Shown: positions 18,843 to 28,450, counted from the stretch's first letter. The stretch: DNA of 64,000 nucleotides from Prevotella koreensis (GCF_003977605.1 NZ_RYYU01000001.1:2170590-2234589), one strand, 5' to 3'. The notes: generated by a model from the letters alone, not told the origin. Translations and numbers: made by a program.

Positions 18843-19163
18843 ATGACGAAGTTACATATTAAGAAAGGTGATGAGGTAATCATCCTCGCTGGCAAGGATA
18901 AAGGCCAGAAAGGTAAGGTCCTCAAAGTCTTGGTTAAAGAGCAGAAGGCTATCGTGGAAGGATGGAATATGGTTTCCAAGAGTTCCAAGCCCAGCGCCAA
19001 GAACCCTCAGGGCGGCATCATAAAGATTGAGGCACCCATTCATATCTCAAATTTAAGTCTGATAGATCCGAAGAGCGGAAAGGCTACACGCATCGCCATT
19101 AAGGTGAATGAGGATGGCAAGAAAGTACGCATCGCTAAAAAGTCTGGGGAGGAAATCAAATAA
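18843..19163 (+). CDS. rplX: 50S ribosomal protein L24
   Basis: L24 starts large-subunit assembly near the 5' end of 23S rRNA. The 106-residue product shows the KOW motif [19 protein letters not shown] and the [17 protein letters not shown] segment. Its last base overlaps the ATG of rplE, which suggests translational coupling. Confidence 0.97.
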   Translation: MTKLHIKKGDEVIILAGKDKGQKGKVLKVLVKEQKAIVEGWNMVSKSSKPSAKNPQGGIIKIEAPIHISNLSLIDPKSGKATRIAIKVNEDGKKVRIAKKSGEEIK

Positions 19164-19717
19164 TGGATACAGCACAATTGAAGAAAGTGTATAACGAGCA
19201 AATAGCTCCGGCACTTGAAAAGCAGTTCAACTACACCTCTAAGATGCAGGTTCCTGTACTTAAGAAGATTGTAGTTAACCAAGGTCTGGGAGATGCTACC
19301 CAGGACAAGAAGATTGTTGACGTTGCCATCAATGAGATTTCAGCAATCACAGGACAGAAGGCTGTCGCTACATATTCAAAGAAGGATATTGCCAACTTCA
19401 AACTCCGCAAGAAGATGCCTATCGGCGTTATGGTTACATTGCGACGTGAGCGCATGTACGAGTTCCTTGAGAAACTCGTGCGCGTGGCTCTCCCTCGTAT
19501 CCGTGACTTCAAAGGTATTGAGACTAAGTTTGACGGACGTGGTAACTACACACTCGGTATTCAGGAGCAGATTATCTTCCCTGAAATAAACATTGATGCT
19601 ATCGACCGTATTCAGGGTATGAACATCACTTTCGTTACATCGGCACAGACCGACGAGGAAGGTTTTGCACTGCTCAAAGCATTCGGTCTCCCATTCAAGA
19701 ACGCTAAAAAAGATTAA
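19163..19717 (+). CDS. rplE: 50S ribosomal protein L5
   Basis: L5 binds 5S rRNA in the central protuberance. The 184-residue product has [36 protein letters not shown] and [20 protein letters not shown]. It overlaps rplX by one base and is followed 5 bases later by rpsN. Confidence 0.98.
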   Translation: MDTAQLKKVYNEQIAPALEKQFNYTSKMQVPVLKKIVVNQGLGDATQDKKIVDVAINEISAITGQKAVATYSKKDIANFKLRKKMPIGVMVTLRRERMYEFLEKLVRVALPRIRDFKGIETKFDGRGNYTLGIQEQIIFPEINIDAIDRIQGMNITFVTSAQTDEEGFALLKAFGLPFKNAKKD

Positions 19718-19722
19718 GAGAT

Positions 19723-20025
19723 ATGGCAAAAGAATCAATGAAGGCTCGTGAGGTGAAGCGTGCCAAACTCGTAGCTCGCTATGCAGAGAAACGTGCAGCC
19801 CTGAAGAAGATTGTCGCTAAGAGCGAGGATCCGGCAGAGGCTTACGAGGCCGCTCGCAAGTTGCAGAGCATACCGAAGAACGCCAACCCTATACGTCTGC
19901 ACAATCGTTGCAAGATAACGGGTCGTCCTAAGGGATATATGCGCCAGTTCGGTCTTTCTCGTATCCAGTTCCGTGAGATGGCTTCGGCAGGTCTCATTCC
20001 GGGAGTAAAGAAAGCAAGCTGGTAA
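19723..20025 (+). CDS. rpsN: 30S ribosomal protein S14, zinc-free long form
   Basis: S14 is a small-subunit head protein. At 100 residues this is the long (C-minus) form: the two CxxC pairs of the zinc-binding short form are absent, and only one Cys ([12 protein letters not shown]) is present. The conserved [16 protein letters not shown] and C-terminal KKASW are there. The 128-base gap that follows is the longest inside the spc block and contains hairpins. Confidence 0.97.
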   Translation: MAKESMKAREVKRAKLVARYAEKRAALKKIVAKSEDPAEAYEAARKLQSIPKNANPIRLHNRCKITGRPKGYMRQFGLSRIQFREMASAGLIPGVKKASW

Positions 20026-20045
20026 TGATAAATAAAGGTGAAGGA

Positions 20046-20131
20046 TGGGGGTGCCTGCTTTTTGCCGCACCCACCACCAAGCACCAATACCTGAAAAGGA
20101 TATTTTTTTAATATTGTCGGGGTAGTCCCGA
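20046..20131 (+). promoter_or_regulatory. Two hairpins in the rpsN-rpsH gap
   Basis: GGGTGC at 20049-20054 can pair with GCACCC at 20067-20072, and TCGGG at 20117-20121 with CCCGA at 20127-20131. A T-rich stretch (20102-20108) lies between. The gap precedes rpsH; in E. coli S8 represses the spc operon by binding its mRNA, so an S8 control site is possible. That is inference; no S8-site consensus was matched. Confidence 0.4.
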
Positions 20132-20153
20132 TTAATTAAACATTTTATATTTT

Positions 20154-20549
20154 ATGACTGATCCAATAGCAGATTATCTGACGAGGTTGAGAAACGCAAT
20201 CATGGCTAATCACCGTGTTGTAGAAGTACCGGCTTCAAACTTGAAGAAAGAGATCACTAAGATCCTCTTCGAGAAGGGTTACATCCTGAACTATAAGTTT
20301 GAGGATGATGGTCCTCAAGGAACAATAAAAGTTGCCTTGAAATACAATCCAAAAACAAAGGAGAACGCAATCCGTTCTCTCAAGAGAGTGTCAAAGCCCG
20401 GTCTTCGCAAATATACCGGCTACAAAGACATGCCGAGAGTAATTAACGGACTGGGTATCGCAATTATATCCACGTCTCAAGGTGTAATGACTGACAAAGA
20501 GGCCGCTGCCCAGAAAATAGGCGGTGAGGTTCTTTGCTATATCTATTAA
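20154..20549 (+). CDS. rpsH: 30S ribosomal protein S8
   Basis: S8 is a primary 16S rRNA binding protein and, in E. coli, the spc operon repressor. The 131-residue product shows MTDPIADYLTRLRNAI, GLRKYTGYKDMPRVINGLG and the C-terminal GIAIISTSQGVMTDKEA and GGEVLCYIY. The start follows an AT-rich leader without Shine-Dalgarno. Confidence 0.98.
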   Translation: MTDPIADYLTRLRNAIMANHRVVEVPASNLKKEITKILFEKGYILNYKFEDDGPQGTIKVALKYNPKTKENAIRSLKRVSKPGLRKYTGYKDMPRVINGLGIAIISTSQGVMTDKEAAAQKIGGEVLCYIY

Positions 20550-20566
20550 TTAGGGAGGGCTTAAAT

Positions 20567-21133
20567 ATGTCAAGAATAGGTAAATTGCCAATCGCTATCC
20601 CTACAGGAGTTACAGTTACTCAGAATGACGGCGTAGTAACCGTTAAGGGACCAAAGGGAGAACTTTCTCAGAAAGTGGATTCATCTATCAAAATGAAGAT
20701 GGAAGATGGTCAGATAATTTTCGAGGTTGATGAGAATAGCCCGGTTAACTACAAGCAGAAGAACGCGTTCCACGGTCTGTACCGCGCTTTGGTCAACAAT
20801 ATGGTTGTTGGCGTGAGCGAGGGTTACAAGAAGGAACTCGAACTTATCGGTGTAGGTTATCGTGTTTCGAATCAAGGAAACCTCATGGAGTTCCAACTTG
20901 GTTACACACACCCTATCTTCCTCCAACTTCCGAAAGAAGTAAAGGTGGAAACAAAGATGGAACGTAACCAGAATCCTCAGATTTTGTTAGAGTCTTGCGA
21001 TAAAGAGTTGCTCGGACTCATTTGTGCAAAAATTCGTTCTTTCCGTATGCCTGAGCCATACAAAGGCAAGGGTATCCTGTTCAAAGGCGAGGTTATCCGC
21101 AGAAAGTCCGGTAAGTCGGCTTCTGCTAAGTAA
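20567..21133 (+). CDS. rplF: 50S ribosomal protein L6
   Basis: L6 lies near the GTPase centre of the large subunit. I start it at 20567 (188 residues, [15 protein letters not shown]) because an upstream in-frame ATG at 20534 is inside rpsH and adds a non-conserved peptide. A purine-rich AGGGAGGG at 20552-20559 lies 7 bases before this start, a good Shine-Dalgarno sequence that is rare in this window. The C-terminal [19 protein letters not shown] is typical. Confidence 0.97.
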   Translation: MSRIGKLPIAIPTGVTVTQNDGVVTVKGPKGELSQKVDSSIKMKMEDGQIIFEVDENSPVNYKQKNAFHGLYRALVNNMVVGVSEGYKKELELIGVGYRVSNQGNLMEFQLGYTHPIFLQLPKEVKVETKMERNQNPQILLESCDKELLGLICAKIRSFRMPEPYKGKGILFKGEVIRRKSGKSASAK

Positions 21134-21153
21134 TTTTAATTGATTTTACTATT

Positions 21154-21498
21154 ATGACAACAAAGAAAGTAGAAAGACGAATTAAGATAAAGTTCAGAAT
21201 TCGCAAGAACGTGAACGGGACTGTTGAGCGTCCCCGCTTGAGCGTGTTCCGCAGCAATAAACAGATTTACGCACAGGCAGTTGATGATCTGACCGGTAAG
21301 ACTCTTTGTGCCGCTTCTTCTCTGGGTATGGAAAAAATGCCAAAGAAAGAGCAGGCAGCAAAGGTGGGCGAGTTGTTCGCAGAGAAAGCCAAGGAGGCCG
21401 GAATCACACAAGTTGTGTTCGACCGTAATGGTTACTTGTATCACGGACGTGTTAAGGAATTGGCAGACGGTGCTCGTAAAGGTGGACTTAAATTCTAA
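21154..21498 (+). CDS. rplR: 50S ribosomal protein L18
   Basis: L18 binds 5S rRNA with L5. The 114-residue product has [31 protein letters not shown] and [20 protein letters not shown], all typical of the family. It lies 20 bases after rplF and 9 before rpsE. Confidence 0.97.
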   Translation: MTTKKVERRIKIKFRIRKNVNGTVERPRLSVFRSNKQIYAQAVDDLTGKTLCAASSLGMEKMPKKEQAAKVGELFAEKAKEAGITQVVFDRNGYLYHGRVKELADGARKGGLKF

Positions 21499-21507
21499 AA
21501 GATTATT

Positions 21508-22023
21508 ATGGCAATGAATAATAAAGTTAAGATAAATAGTGACGTAGAGTTGAAAGACCGTTTGGTTGCTATTAACCGAGTTACCAAGGTGACAAAGGGT
21601 GGTCGCACTTTCACATTCGCAGCAATAGTTGTTGTCGGTGACGGCAATGGCGTTATCGGATGGGGCCTCGGAAAGGCCGGTGAAGTTACCGCTGCTATCG
21701 CAAAGGGAACTGAGGCTGCAAAGAAAAACCTCGTAAAGGTTCCCGTGCTTAAAGGCACAATCCCTCATGAAGTAGAAGCACGCTATGGCGGAGCGCAAGT
21801 GTTCTTGAAGCCGGCTGCTGCCGGTACCGGACTTGTTGCCGGTGGTGCTATGCGTGCCGTTCTTGATAGTGCAGGAGTTACTGACGTGCTCGCAAAGAGC
21901 AAGGGCTCTTCTAACCCGCACAATCTTGTGAAGGCTACAATATTGGCTCTCACAGAAATGCGTGATGCCTACACTGTTGCAGGAATACGTGGTGTGGATA
22001 TGAAAAAAGTGTTTAACGGTTAA
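21508..22023 (+). CDS. rpsE: 30S ribosomal protein S5
   Basis: S5 acts in decoding fidelity and mRNA unwinding at the entry site. The 171-residue product has the conserved [20 protein letters not shown] and [17 protein letters not shown] loops and a C-terminal [19 protein letters not shown]. The gene is followed by rpmD with a strong Shine-Dalgarno in the 20-base gap. Confidence 0.98.
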   Translation: MAMNNKVKINSDVELKDRLVAINRVTKVTKGGRTFTFAAIVVVGDGNGVIGWGLGKAGEVTAAIAKGTEAAKKNLVKVPVLKGTIPHEVEARYGGAQVFLKPAAAGTGLVAGGAMRAVLDSAGVTDVLAKSKGSSNPHNLVKATILALTEMRDAYTVAGIRGVDMKKVFNG

Positions 22024-22029
22024 AAACTT

Positions 22030-22035
22030 AGGAGG
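22030..22035 (+). promoter_or_regulatory. Perfect Shine-Dalgarno before rpmD
   Basis: AGGAGG lies 8 bases before the ATG of rpmD (22044). Bacteroidetes ribosomes usually do not use this sequence, so a perfect match is notable and supports the rpmD start. Confidence 0.8.
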
Positions 22036-22043
22036 TTTTTTAT

Positions 22044-22220
22044 ATGGCAACATTGAAAATAAAGCAGATAAAGAGCAAGATTGGTGCTCCTATCGACCAG
22101 AAGCGCACACTTGAAGCGCTGGGTCTGCACAAAATCTCTCAGGTGGTAGAACGTGAGGACACTCCCTCTCTCCGCGGAATGATACGCAAGGTTCATCATC
22201 TGGTAACCGTTGTAGAGTAA
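22044..22220 (+). CDS. rpmD: 50S ribosomal protein L30
   Basis: L30 is a small large-subunit protein. The 58-residue product begins MATLKIKQIKSKIGAP and has DQKRTLEALGLHKISQ and MIRKVHHLVTVVE, matching the family. The ATG at 22044 is preceded by a perfect AGGAGG. It lies between rpsE and rplO in the usual order. Confidence 0.95.
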   Translation: MATLKIKQIKSKIGAPIDQKRTLEALGLHKISQVVEREDTPSLRGMIRKVHHLVTVVE

Positions 22221-22255
22221 ACTTACAGTCTAACGTTTAAACAGAGTTATTAATC

Positions 22256-22702
22256 ATGAAATTAAATAATTTAAAGCCGGCAGCAGGCTCTACACATTCT
22301 CGTCGTCGTATCGGTCGTGGTCCGGGTTCAGGTCTGGGCGGCACGTCAACTCGCGGACACAAGGGTGCAAAGGCTCGTTCCGGTTATAAGAGAAAGATTG
22401 GATTTGAGGGTGGTCAGATGCCACTCCAGCGTCGCGTTCCGAAGTTCGGTTTCAAGAACATAAACCACAAGGAGTACTTCGCAGTGAACCTGTCAACTCT
22501 TCAGAAACTCGTAGAGGCAAAGAATCTGACAAAGATTGGCATACAAGAACTCGTTGATGCCGGACTCACAAACGGCAAGGTGCTGGTTAAGATTCTTGGT
22601 AACGGCGAACTTAAAGCAAAGATCGACGTTGAAGCAAATGCTTTCTCTAAAACTGCTGAAGAGGCCATTAAGGCAGCAGGTGGTAACACAACTATAATCT
22701 GA
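22256..22702 (+). CDS. rplO: 50S ribosomal protein L15
   Basis: L15 is a late-assembly large-subunit protein. The 148-residue product has the basic glycine-rich start ([20 protein letters not shown]), [14 protein letters not shown] and a C-terminal ending [10 protein letters not shown]. It lies 6 bases before secY. Confidence 0.97.
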   Translation: MKLNNLKPAAGSTHSRRRIGRGPGSGLGGTSTRGHKGAKARSGYKRKIGFEGGQMPLQRRVPKFGFKNINHKEYFAVNLSTLQKLVEAKNLTKIGIQELVDAGLTNGKVLVKILGNGELKAKIDVEANAFSKTAEEAIKAAGGNTTII

Positions 22703-22708
22703 TCTTAA

Positions 22709-24046
22709 ATGAAAAAGTTTATTGAGTACCTGAAGAATTGCTGGAGGGTTGAGGATCTGCGAGAGCGAATCCTCATCACCATCCTGTTTGTCGCAATATA
22801 TCGTTTCGGCTCGTTCGTGGTACTTCCGGGTATCGACCCCGGAAGCCTCGGCAAGTTGCAGTCACAGACAGCAGGTGGACTGATGTCCCTCCTTGATGCT
22901 TTCTCAGGTGGAGCATTCTCCCATGCGTCAATCTTTGCGCTGGGAATCATGCCGTACATCTCGGCTTCTATCGTTATGCAACTGCTCGCAGTAGCTGTAC
23001 CTTATTTCCAGAAGATGCAGCGAGAAGGGGAGAGTGGACGTAAGAAGATTCAGTGGTACACCCGTATCCTCACGGTGGGTATTCTGCTGTTTCAAGCACC
23101 GTCTTATCTCATTAACCTCCGCGCACAGTCGGCAGATGCACTTGCCACAGGTATTTCATGGAATTATTTCATTATCGTCGGAACGATAATCCTCGCTGCC
23201 GGCAGCATGTTCATTCTGTGGCTTGGCGAACGCATAACCGATAAGGGTATAGGAAATGGTGTCTCGATAGTCATTATGATTGGTATTATCGCCCGCCTAC
23301 CGCAGGCGTTTATACAAGAGGTGAGTTCGCGATTCACTGCTATTACAGGTGGTGGATTGGTAATGTTCATAATCGAGATTCTAATACTTTATATCGTGGT
23401 TTGTCTTGCAATTCTCCTTGTTCAAGGTACTCGTAAAGTCCCTGTGCAGTATGCAAAGAGACTTGTGGGCAACAAGCAGTATGGAGGTGCACGCCAGTAC
23501 ATACCATTGAAGTTGTTCGCTGCCAACGTGATGCCTATCATCTTTGCTCAGGCTTTGATGTTCATTCCGTTGACTATAATAAGTTATGTAAGCGAGCCGG
23601 GATATATAATGCGTAACTTGATGGATCACCGTAGTGTAATGTATAATGTAGTGTTCGCAATACTTATAATTGCTTTCACATATTTCTATACTGCAATTAC
23701 GCTGAATCCAACACAGATGGCAGAAGACATGAAGCGTAACAATGGTTTTATTCCGGGTGTAAAACCGGGAAAACCGACAGCAGAGTTCATTGATACAGTG
23801 ATGTCACGCATCACATTGCCGGGTTCTCTGTTTATTGCCTTCATAGCCATTATGCCTGCTCTCGCAGGATTCTTGAATGTGCAAGACTCGTTCGCGCAGT
23901 TCTTTGGCGGCACATCACTGCTGATTCTTATCGGTGTTGTAATAGACACTCTACAGCAGATAGAGAGCCGCTTGCTCATGCGCCATTATGACGGTCTGCT
24001 CAATTCGGGCACATCACGTCAGCGTGGCGGAGTTTCTGCTTACTAA
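22709..24046 (+). CDS. secY: Protein translocase subunit SecY
   Basis: SecY forms the channel of the Sec translocon in the inner membrane. The 445-residue product has about ten hydrophobic helices and the family signatures FGSFVVLPGIDPGSL, the first-helix and plug region (SGGAFSHASIFALGIMPYI) and IGNGVSIVIMIGI. The cytoplasmic loop GTRKVPVQYAKR needed for ribosome and SecA contact is present. Its place in the spc block after rplO is universal. Confidence 0.98.
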   Translation: MKKFIEYLKNCWRVEDLRERILITILFVAIYRFGSFVVLPGIDPGSLGKLQSQTAGGLMSLLDAFSGGAFSHASIFALGIMPYISASIVMQLLAVAVPYFQKMQREGESGRKKIQWYTRILTVGILLFQAPSYLINLRAQSADALATGISWNYFIIVGTIILAAGSMFILWLGERITDKGIGNGVSIVIMIGIIARLPQAFIQEVSSRFTAITGGGLVMFIIEILILYIVVCLAILLVQGTRKVPVQYAKRLVGNKQYGGARQYIPLKLFAANVMPIIFAQALMFIPLTIISYVSEPGYIMRNLMDHRSVMYNVVFAILIIAFTYFYTAITLNPTQMAEDMKRNNGFIPGVKPGKPTAEFIDTVMSRITLPGSLFIAFIAIMPALAGFLNVQDSFAQFFGGTSLLILIGVVIDTLQQIESRLLMRHYDGLLNSGTSRQRGGVSAY

Positions 24047-24063
24047 TTTCTTTTCTGTTGTAG

Positions 24064-24852
24064 ATGAAGATATTTCTAAAGACAGAAGATGAAATCGGGC
24101 TAATGCGCCGAGCTAACCAACTTGTTGGAAAAACGCTCGGCGAATTAGCCAAACATATAAAGCCGGGTGTCACCACGCTCCAGTTAGATAAGATTGCCGA
24201 TGAGTTCATACGCGATCATGGCGCAGTGCCTACGTTCAAGAACTTTCCCAATCCATACGGAGCACCGTTTCCCGCAAGCATCTGCACATCGGTGAATGAT
24301 GCTGTGGTGCATGGAGTGCCAAGTGATGAAGACGTACTGAAAGATGGAGACATCGTTTCCATAGACTGCGGTACGTTGCTTGACGGCTTCAATGGCGACT
24401 CTGCCTATACTTTTTGTGTGGGCGAGGTTTCAGATGAGGTAAAGAAACTTCTAAAGACAACTCGAGAGGCTCTTTATCTCGGAATTGAGAATGCCGTGGC
24501 AGGAAGACATGTCGGTGATATAAGTTGTGCCGTACAAGACCATTGTGAGAAGGAAGGGTATGGAGTGGTGCGAGAACTGACAGGACACGGCATAGGTCGT
24601 GAAATGCACGAAGACCCTCAAGTGCCTAACTATGGTCGGAGAGGTAACGGTATTTTGCTAAAGGCAGGAATGTGTATCGCAATAGAACCTATGATAACAA
24701 TGGGAAACAGAAGCATATACATGATGCCGGATCGCTGGACAATACGTACACGAGACGGAAAACCGGCAGCCCACTTCGAGCATACCATAGCAATCAGACA
24801 GGGCAAGGCAGAGATTTTATCAACTTTCGAAGAAATAGAAAACATTAATTAA
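24064..24852 (+). CDS. map: Type I methionine aminopeptidase
   Basis: The enzyme removes the start methionine from new proteins in the cytosol. The 262-residue product carries the five metal ligands in order: Asp in SIDCGTLLDGFNGD (two Asp), His in TGHGIGREMHEDP, Glu in CIAIEPMIT and Glu in HFEHTIAI. It lacks an N-terminal extension. It is 17 bases after secY and 19 before infA. Confidence 0.97.
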   Translation: MKIFLKTEDEIGLMRRANQLVGKTLGELAKHIKPGVTTLQLDKIADEFIRDHGAVPTFKNFPNPYGAPFPASICTSVNDAVVHGVPSDEDVLKDGDIVSIDCGTLLDGFNGDSAYTFCVGEVSDEVKKLLKTTREALYLGIENAVAGRHVGDISCAVQDHCEKEGYGVVRELTGHGIGREMHEDPQVPNYGRRGNGILLKAGMCIAIEPMITMGNRSIYMMPDRWTIRTRDGKPAAHFEHTIAIRQGKAEILSTFEEIENIN

Positions 24853-24871
24853 TAGAACAAGATAAACTTAC

Positions 24872-25090
24872 ATGGCAAAGCAAGGGGCTATAGAACAAGA
24901 CGGAACAATAATAGAGGCACTCTCGAATGCAATGTTCCGTGTAGAACTTGAGAACGGAGTGCCTATCATAGCACACATCTCAGGAAAGATGAGAATGCAC
25001 TACATCAAGATATTGCCGGGTGACAAGGTTAGAGTAGAGATGAGTCCCTACGACCTTACAAAAGGCAGGATAGTATTTAGATACAAATAA
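24872..25090 (+). CDS. infA: Translation initiation factor IF-1
   Basis: IF-1 binds the A site of the small subunit during initiation. The 72-residue OB-fold protein has the exact family length and motifs: [35 protein letters not shown] and [13 protein letters not shown]. It lies between map and rpmJ. Confidence 0.98.
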   Translation: MAKQGAIEQDGTIIEALSNAMFRVELENGVPIIAHISGKMRMHYIKILPGDKVRVEMSPYDLTKGRIVFRYK

Positions 25091-25103
25091 ACTTAGAGAT
25101 AAT

Positions 25104-25220
25104 ATGAAGACAAGAGCATCACTTAAGAAGCGCACACCCGACTGCAAGATAGTACGTCGCAAAGGTCGTCTGTACGTTATCAACAAGAAGAACCCTAAGT
25201 ATAAACTTCGTCAGGGTTAA
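25104..25220 (+). CDS. rpmJ: 50S ribosomal protein L36, zinc-free form
   Basis: The 38-residue product ([38 protein letters not shown]) is L36 by length and position. Of the usual Cys-Cys-Cys-His zinc ligands only one Cys (residue 14) remains; the later Cys and His are replaced by Asn and Tyr. It is thus a C-minus form independent of zinc. The gene is too short for most ORF cut-offs but has the conserved N-terminus and C-terminal RQG. Confidence 0.95.
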   Translation: MKTRASLKKRTPDCKIVRRKGRLYVINKKNPKYKLRQG

Positions 25221-25263
25221 TGTTAAATAAGCATAATAAGGCAAGAGTCTCGGATATTATTCT

Positions 25264-25271
25264 TACCTTTG
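25264..25271 (+). promoter_or_regulatory. Possible internal promoter before rpsM
   Basis: TACCTTTG matches the -7 consensus TAnnTTTG in the 106-base gap between rpmJ and rpsM, about 56 bases before the rpsM start. A -33 box is not clear. It would give separate transcription of the alpha block. Confidence 0.5.
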
Positions 25272-25326
25272 CATGCTTTTTAGCAGGTTTTTGAAATTAA
25301 ACATTTTATTTTTACATTAAAAAACA

Positions 25327-25707
25327 ATGGCAATAAGAATTGTTGGAGTAGATTTGCCCCAGAATAAGCGTGGCGAAATCGCATTGACTTATATCTATGG
25401 TATAGGTCGAAGTAGTTCAGCAAAGATATTGGATAAAGCTGGTGTCAGCCGCGAACTCAAGGTTAACGAGTGGAGCGACGATCAAGCAGCCAAAATCCGT
25501 GAAGTTATCGGCGCTGAATACAAAGTTGAAGGTGATCTCCGCAGTGAGATCCAGATGAATATTAAGCGACTGATGGATATTGGTTGCTATCGTGGAGTCC
25601 GTCATCGTAATGGTCTTCCGGTACGTGGTCAGAGCACCAAAAACAATGCCCGAACACGTAAAGGTAAGAAGAAGACTGTTGCTAACAAGAAGAAGGCCAC
25701 TAAGTAA
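25327..25707 (+). CDS. rpsM: 30S ribosomal protein S13
   Basis: S13 bridges the small-subunit head to the large subunit. The 126-residue product has [33 protein letters not shown] and [14 protein letters not shown] sequence ([19 protein letters not shown]). The basic tail ([13 protein letters not shown]) is a few residues longer than in E. coli. Confidence 0.98.
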   Translation: MAIRIVGVDLPQNKRGEIALTYIYGIGRSSSAKILDKAGVSRELKVNEWSDDQAAKIREVIGAEYKVEGDLRSEIQMNIKRLMDIGCYRGVRHRNGLPVRGQSTKNNARTRKGKKKTVANKKKATK

Positions 25708-25744
25708 TTCACAATTATCAATTAAAAATTAACAATTAAGAATT

Positions 25745-26131
25745 ATGGCAAAGAAAACAGTCGCAAAGAAAAGAAATGTGAAAGTTGATGCTCTTGGTCA
25801 ACTTCATGTGCACAGTTCTTTCAATAATATCATAGTAACATTGGCCAATGGTGATGGTCAGGTAATCTCTTGGTCTTCTGCAGGTAAAATGGGATTCCGT
25901 GGTTCAAAGAAGAACACTCCCTATGCAGCACAGATGGCAGCAGAAGACTGCGCAAAGATTGCATACGACCTTGGTCTCCGTAAAGTAAAGGCTTACGTTA
26001 AAGGTCCGGGTAACGGTCGTGAAAGTGCAATCCGCGCTATCCATACCGCAGGTATTGAAGTAACCGAAATCGTTGACGTTACACCACTGCCACACAATGG
26101 CTGTCGTCCTCCGAAGCGTCGTCGTGTATAA
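25745..26131 (+). CDS. rpsK: 30S ribosomal protein S11
   Basis: S11 forms part of the platform near the E site. The 128-residue product shows [38 protein letters not shown] and the C-terminal [18 protein letters not shown]. An AT-rich spacer precedes it. It is followed by a hairpin-containing gap before rpsD. Confidence 0.98.
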   Translation: MAKKTVAKKRNVKVDALGQLHVHSSFNNIIVTLANGDGQVISWSSAGKMGFRGSKKNTPYAAQMAAEDCAKIAYDLGLRKVKAYVKGPGNGRESAIRAIHTAGIEVTEIVDVTPLPHNGCRPPKRRRV

Positions 26132-26141
26132 AACCAAATTT

Positions 26142-26175
26142 CCCCGAATATCCGAATTTTCGGATTGTTCGGAGA
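26142..26175 (+). promoter_or_regulatory. Hairpin in the rpsK-rpsD gap
   Basis: CCGAATATCCGA and TCGGATTGTTCGG form a long imperfect inverted repeat around a TTTT loop, ending 35 bases before the rpsD ATG. It is not followed by a T-run. S4 autoregulates the alpha operon in E. coli and B. subtilis through an mRNA structure; this hairpin is a candidate by position only. Confidence 0.5.
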
Positions 26176-26210
26176 AATAACATTAACAAAAGAAAAATTA
26201 TCAAAGTATT

Positions 26211-26819
26211 ATGGCAAGATATATTGGACCGAAATCAAAAATTGCTCGTCGTTTTGGAGAACCCATATTCGGTGCAGACAAAGTTTTGTCCCGGAGAAAC
26301 TTCCCTCCCGGACAGCATGGCCAGAACCGTCGTCGCAAGACTTCGGAGTATGGGGTCATGTTGGCAGAGAAGCAAAAGGCTAAATACACTTACGGTGTGC
26401 TCGAGCGTCAGTTCCGCAACCTTTTTAATAAGGCTGCAAAGTCTGGTGGCATTACCGGTGAGGTGCTGCTACAGCATCTTGAGTGTCGTCTCGATAATGT
26501 AGTATTCCGTCTTGGAATTGCTCCTACTCGCGCGGCAGCTCGTCAACTTGTAGGCCACAGACATATCGTAGTTGACGGTCAGGTTGTGGGTATTCCTTCT
26601 TATTCAGTGAAACCGGGACAGGTTATCGGTGTCCGCGAGAAGTCAAAGTCTCTTGAAGTGATTGAGTCTGCACTCGCAGGTTTCAACCACAGCAAGTATC
26701 CTTGGATGGAGTGGGATGCTGCTTCAAAGAGTGGCAAGTTCCTTCACGTGCCAGATCGTGCTGACATTCCCGAAAACATCAAGGAGCAGTTAATCGTAGA
26801 ATTGTATTCTAAGAACTAA
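26211..26819 (+). CDS. rpsD: 30S ribosomal protein S4, zinc-free form
   Basis: S4 starts small-subunit assembly and contributes to accuracy. The 202-residue product has [20 protein letters not shown], the S4 RNA-binding domain ([20 protein letters not shown]) and [20 protein letters not shown]. The N-terminal Cys cluster of zinc-binding S4 is absent. Confidence 0.98.
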   Translation: MARYIGPKSKIARRFGEPIFGADKVLSRRNFPPGQHGQNRRRKTSEYGVMLAEKQKAKYTYGVLERQFRNLFNKAAKSGGITGEVLLQHLECRLDNVVFRLGIAPTRAAARQLVGHRHIVVDGQVVGIPSYSVKPGQVIGVREKSKSLEVIESALAGFNHSKYPWMEWDAASKSGKFLHVPDRADIPENIKEQLIVELYSKN

Positions 26820-26835
26820 TCAAATCATTAAATTA

Positions 26836-27828
26836 ATGGCGATATTAGCATTTCAAAAACCTGATAAAGTAGTGATGCTGGAGGCAAATGATAAATTCGG
26901 CAAGTTCGAATTTCGTCCTCTTGAGCCAGGCTTCGGTGTGACCATTGGTAACGCACTGCGCCGCATTCTCCTTTCATCGCTCGAGGGCTATGCCATCAAC
27001 ACCATCAAGATTGCCGGTGTTGAACATGAGTTCTCATCCGTTCCCGGTGTAAAAGAAGATGTTACCAACATCATCTTGAATCTGAAGCAAGTACGCTTCA
27101 AGCAAGTAGTAGAAGAATTCGAGAACGAGAAAGTTAGTATCACCGTAGAGAATTCCACCGAATTCAAAGCCGGTGACATTGGCAAGTATCTGACTGGATT
27201 TGAAGTGTTAAACCCAGATTTGGTGATTTGTCATTTAGACTCAAAGGCATTAATGGTTCTCGACCTCACGATAAACAAAGGCCGTGGATATGTCCTGGCA
27301 GATGAGAACCGTGAGTTCTGCACTGATGTCAATGTAATTCCAATCGATTCTATTTACACACCTATCCGCAACGTCAAGTTCGCAGTAGAGCCGTATCGCG
27401 TAGAGCAAAAGACCGACTACGACAAACTCGTTCTTGAAGTTACAACGGATGGTTCCATACATCCGAAGGATGCGCTGAAGGAAGCAGCGAAGATACTCAT
27501 CTATCACTTCATGCTTTTCTCTGACGAGAAGATAACGCTGGAAAACAGCGATATTGAAGGCAATCAGGAGTTTGATGAGGAAGTGCTCCACATGCGTCAA
27601 CTCCTCAAGACACGTCTTGTTGACATGAACCTCAGTGTTCGTGCACTCAACTGTCTGAAGGCTGCCGATGTGGATACACTTGGCGACCTCGTTCAGTACA
27701 ACAAGACTGATCTCTTGAAGTTCCGTAACTTCGGTAAGAAATCGCTTTCTGAGCTTGATGATTTGCTCGAGAGTCTGAATCTACAGTTTGGAACCGATAT
27801 TTCAAAGTATAAACTGGAGAAGGACTGA
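26836..27828 (+). CDS. rpoA: RNA polymerase subunit alpha
   Basis: The alpha subunit dimerises to start polymerase assembly. The 330-residue product has the N-terminal domain ([20 protein letters not shown]) and the helix-hairpin-helix C-terminal domain ([39 protein letters not shown]) that contacts DNA and activators. It has the usual place between rpsD and rplQ. Confidence 0.98.
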   Translation: MAILAFQKPDKVVMLEANDKFGKFEFRPLEPGFGVTIGNALRRILLSSLEGYAINTIKIAGVEHEFSSVPGVKEDVTNIILNLKQVRFKQVVEEFENEKVSITVENSTEFKAGDIGKYLTGFEVLNPDLVICHLDSKALMVLDLTINKGRGYVLADENREFCTDVNVIPIDSIYTPIRNVKFAVEPYRVEQKTDYDKLVLEVTTDGSIHPKDALKEAAKILIYHFMLFSDEKITLENSDIEGNQEFDEEVLHMRQLLKTRLVDMNLSVRALNCLKAADVDTLGDLVQYNKTDLLKFRNFGKKSLSELDDLLESLNLQFGTDISKYKLEKD

Positions 27829-27885
27829 TTTATTGGCAATTTATAATTGACAATTAACAGACCAAATCCGAAAGAAAAACAAACA

Positions 27886-28356
27886 ATGAGACACGGTAAG
27901 AAATTTAAGCACCTCGGTCGTACTGCTGATCATCGTCAAGCAATGCTTGCTAACATGGCTATTTCGTTGATTGAGCACAAAAGAATCACTACGACCGTTG
28001 CCAAAGCAAAGGCTCTGAAAAAGTATGTAGAACCTCTGATCACCCGTTGCAAGGATGATTCAACCAACTCACGTCGCGTTGTGTTCCGCTATTTGCAGAA
28101 CAAGGAGGCGTTGAAGACTCTCTTCGGAGAAGTTTCACAGAAGGTTGGCGACCGTCCGGGCGGTTACACTCGCGTAATCAAACTTGGCGCACGTCAAGGC
28201 GACGGTGCAGAAATGGCTTTCATAGAACTCGTTGACTTTAACGAGAACATGGCTAAGACTCCGAAAACTGCCGCTAAGCGTACACGCCGCGCAGGTAAGA
28301 AGGCTACACCGAAAGCAGAGGCTCAAGCAGAAACAGCAGAAGCAAAGGCAGAATAA
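27886..28356 (+). CDS. rplQ: 50S ribosomal protein L17 with Ala/Lys tail
   Basis: L17 lies at the exit tunnel rim. I start it at 27886 (156 residues, [20 protein letters not shown]); an in-frame ATG at 27847 would add a non-conserved peptide. After the conserved core a low-complexity tail of about 35 residues ([20 protein letters not shown]...) extends it beyond E. coli L17. It is the last gene of the operon; a terminator begins 20 bases later. Confidence 0.97.
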   Translation: MRHGKKFKHLGRTADHRQAMLANMAISLIEHKRITTTVAKAKALKKYVEPLITRCKDDSTNSRRVVFRYLQNKEALKTLFGEVSQKVGDRPGGYTRVIKLGARQGDGAEMAFIELVDFNENMAKTPKTAAKRTRRAGKKATPKAEAQAETAEAKAE

Positions 28357-28375
28357 ATATTATATCCTTAACATA

Positions 28376-28412
28376 AACTTCCGTTCCTTTAAATGGGGAC
28401 GGAAGTTTTTTT
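28376..28412 (+). terminator. Rho-independent terminator of the ribosomal operon
   Basis: AACTTCCGTTCC and GGGGACGGAAGTT form a GC-containing stem around a short loop, followed directly by a run of at least eight T. It ends the 18-kb ribosomal unit. Confidence 0.9.
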
Positions 28413-28450
28413 TATGCCCATATTATGACTAAAAGCATAAAAATTAAACT

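Noticed and set aside
21136..22053. Minus-strand frame of 305 codons opposite rplR-rpsE
   Set aside because: The + strand genes are certain; the opposite frame has Cys/His-rich, unnatural composition and no start context.
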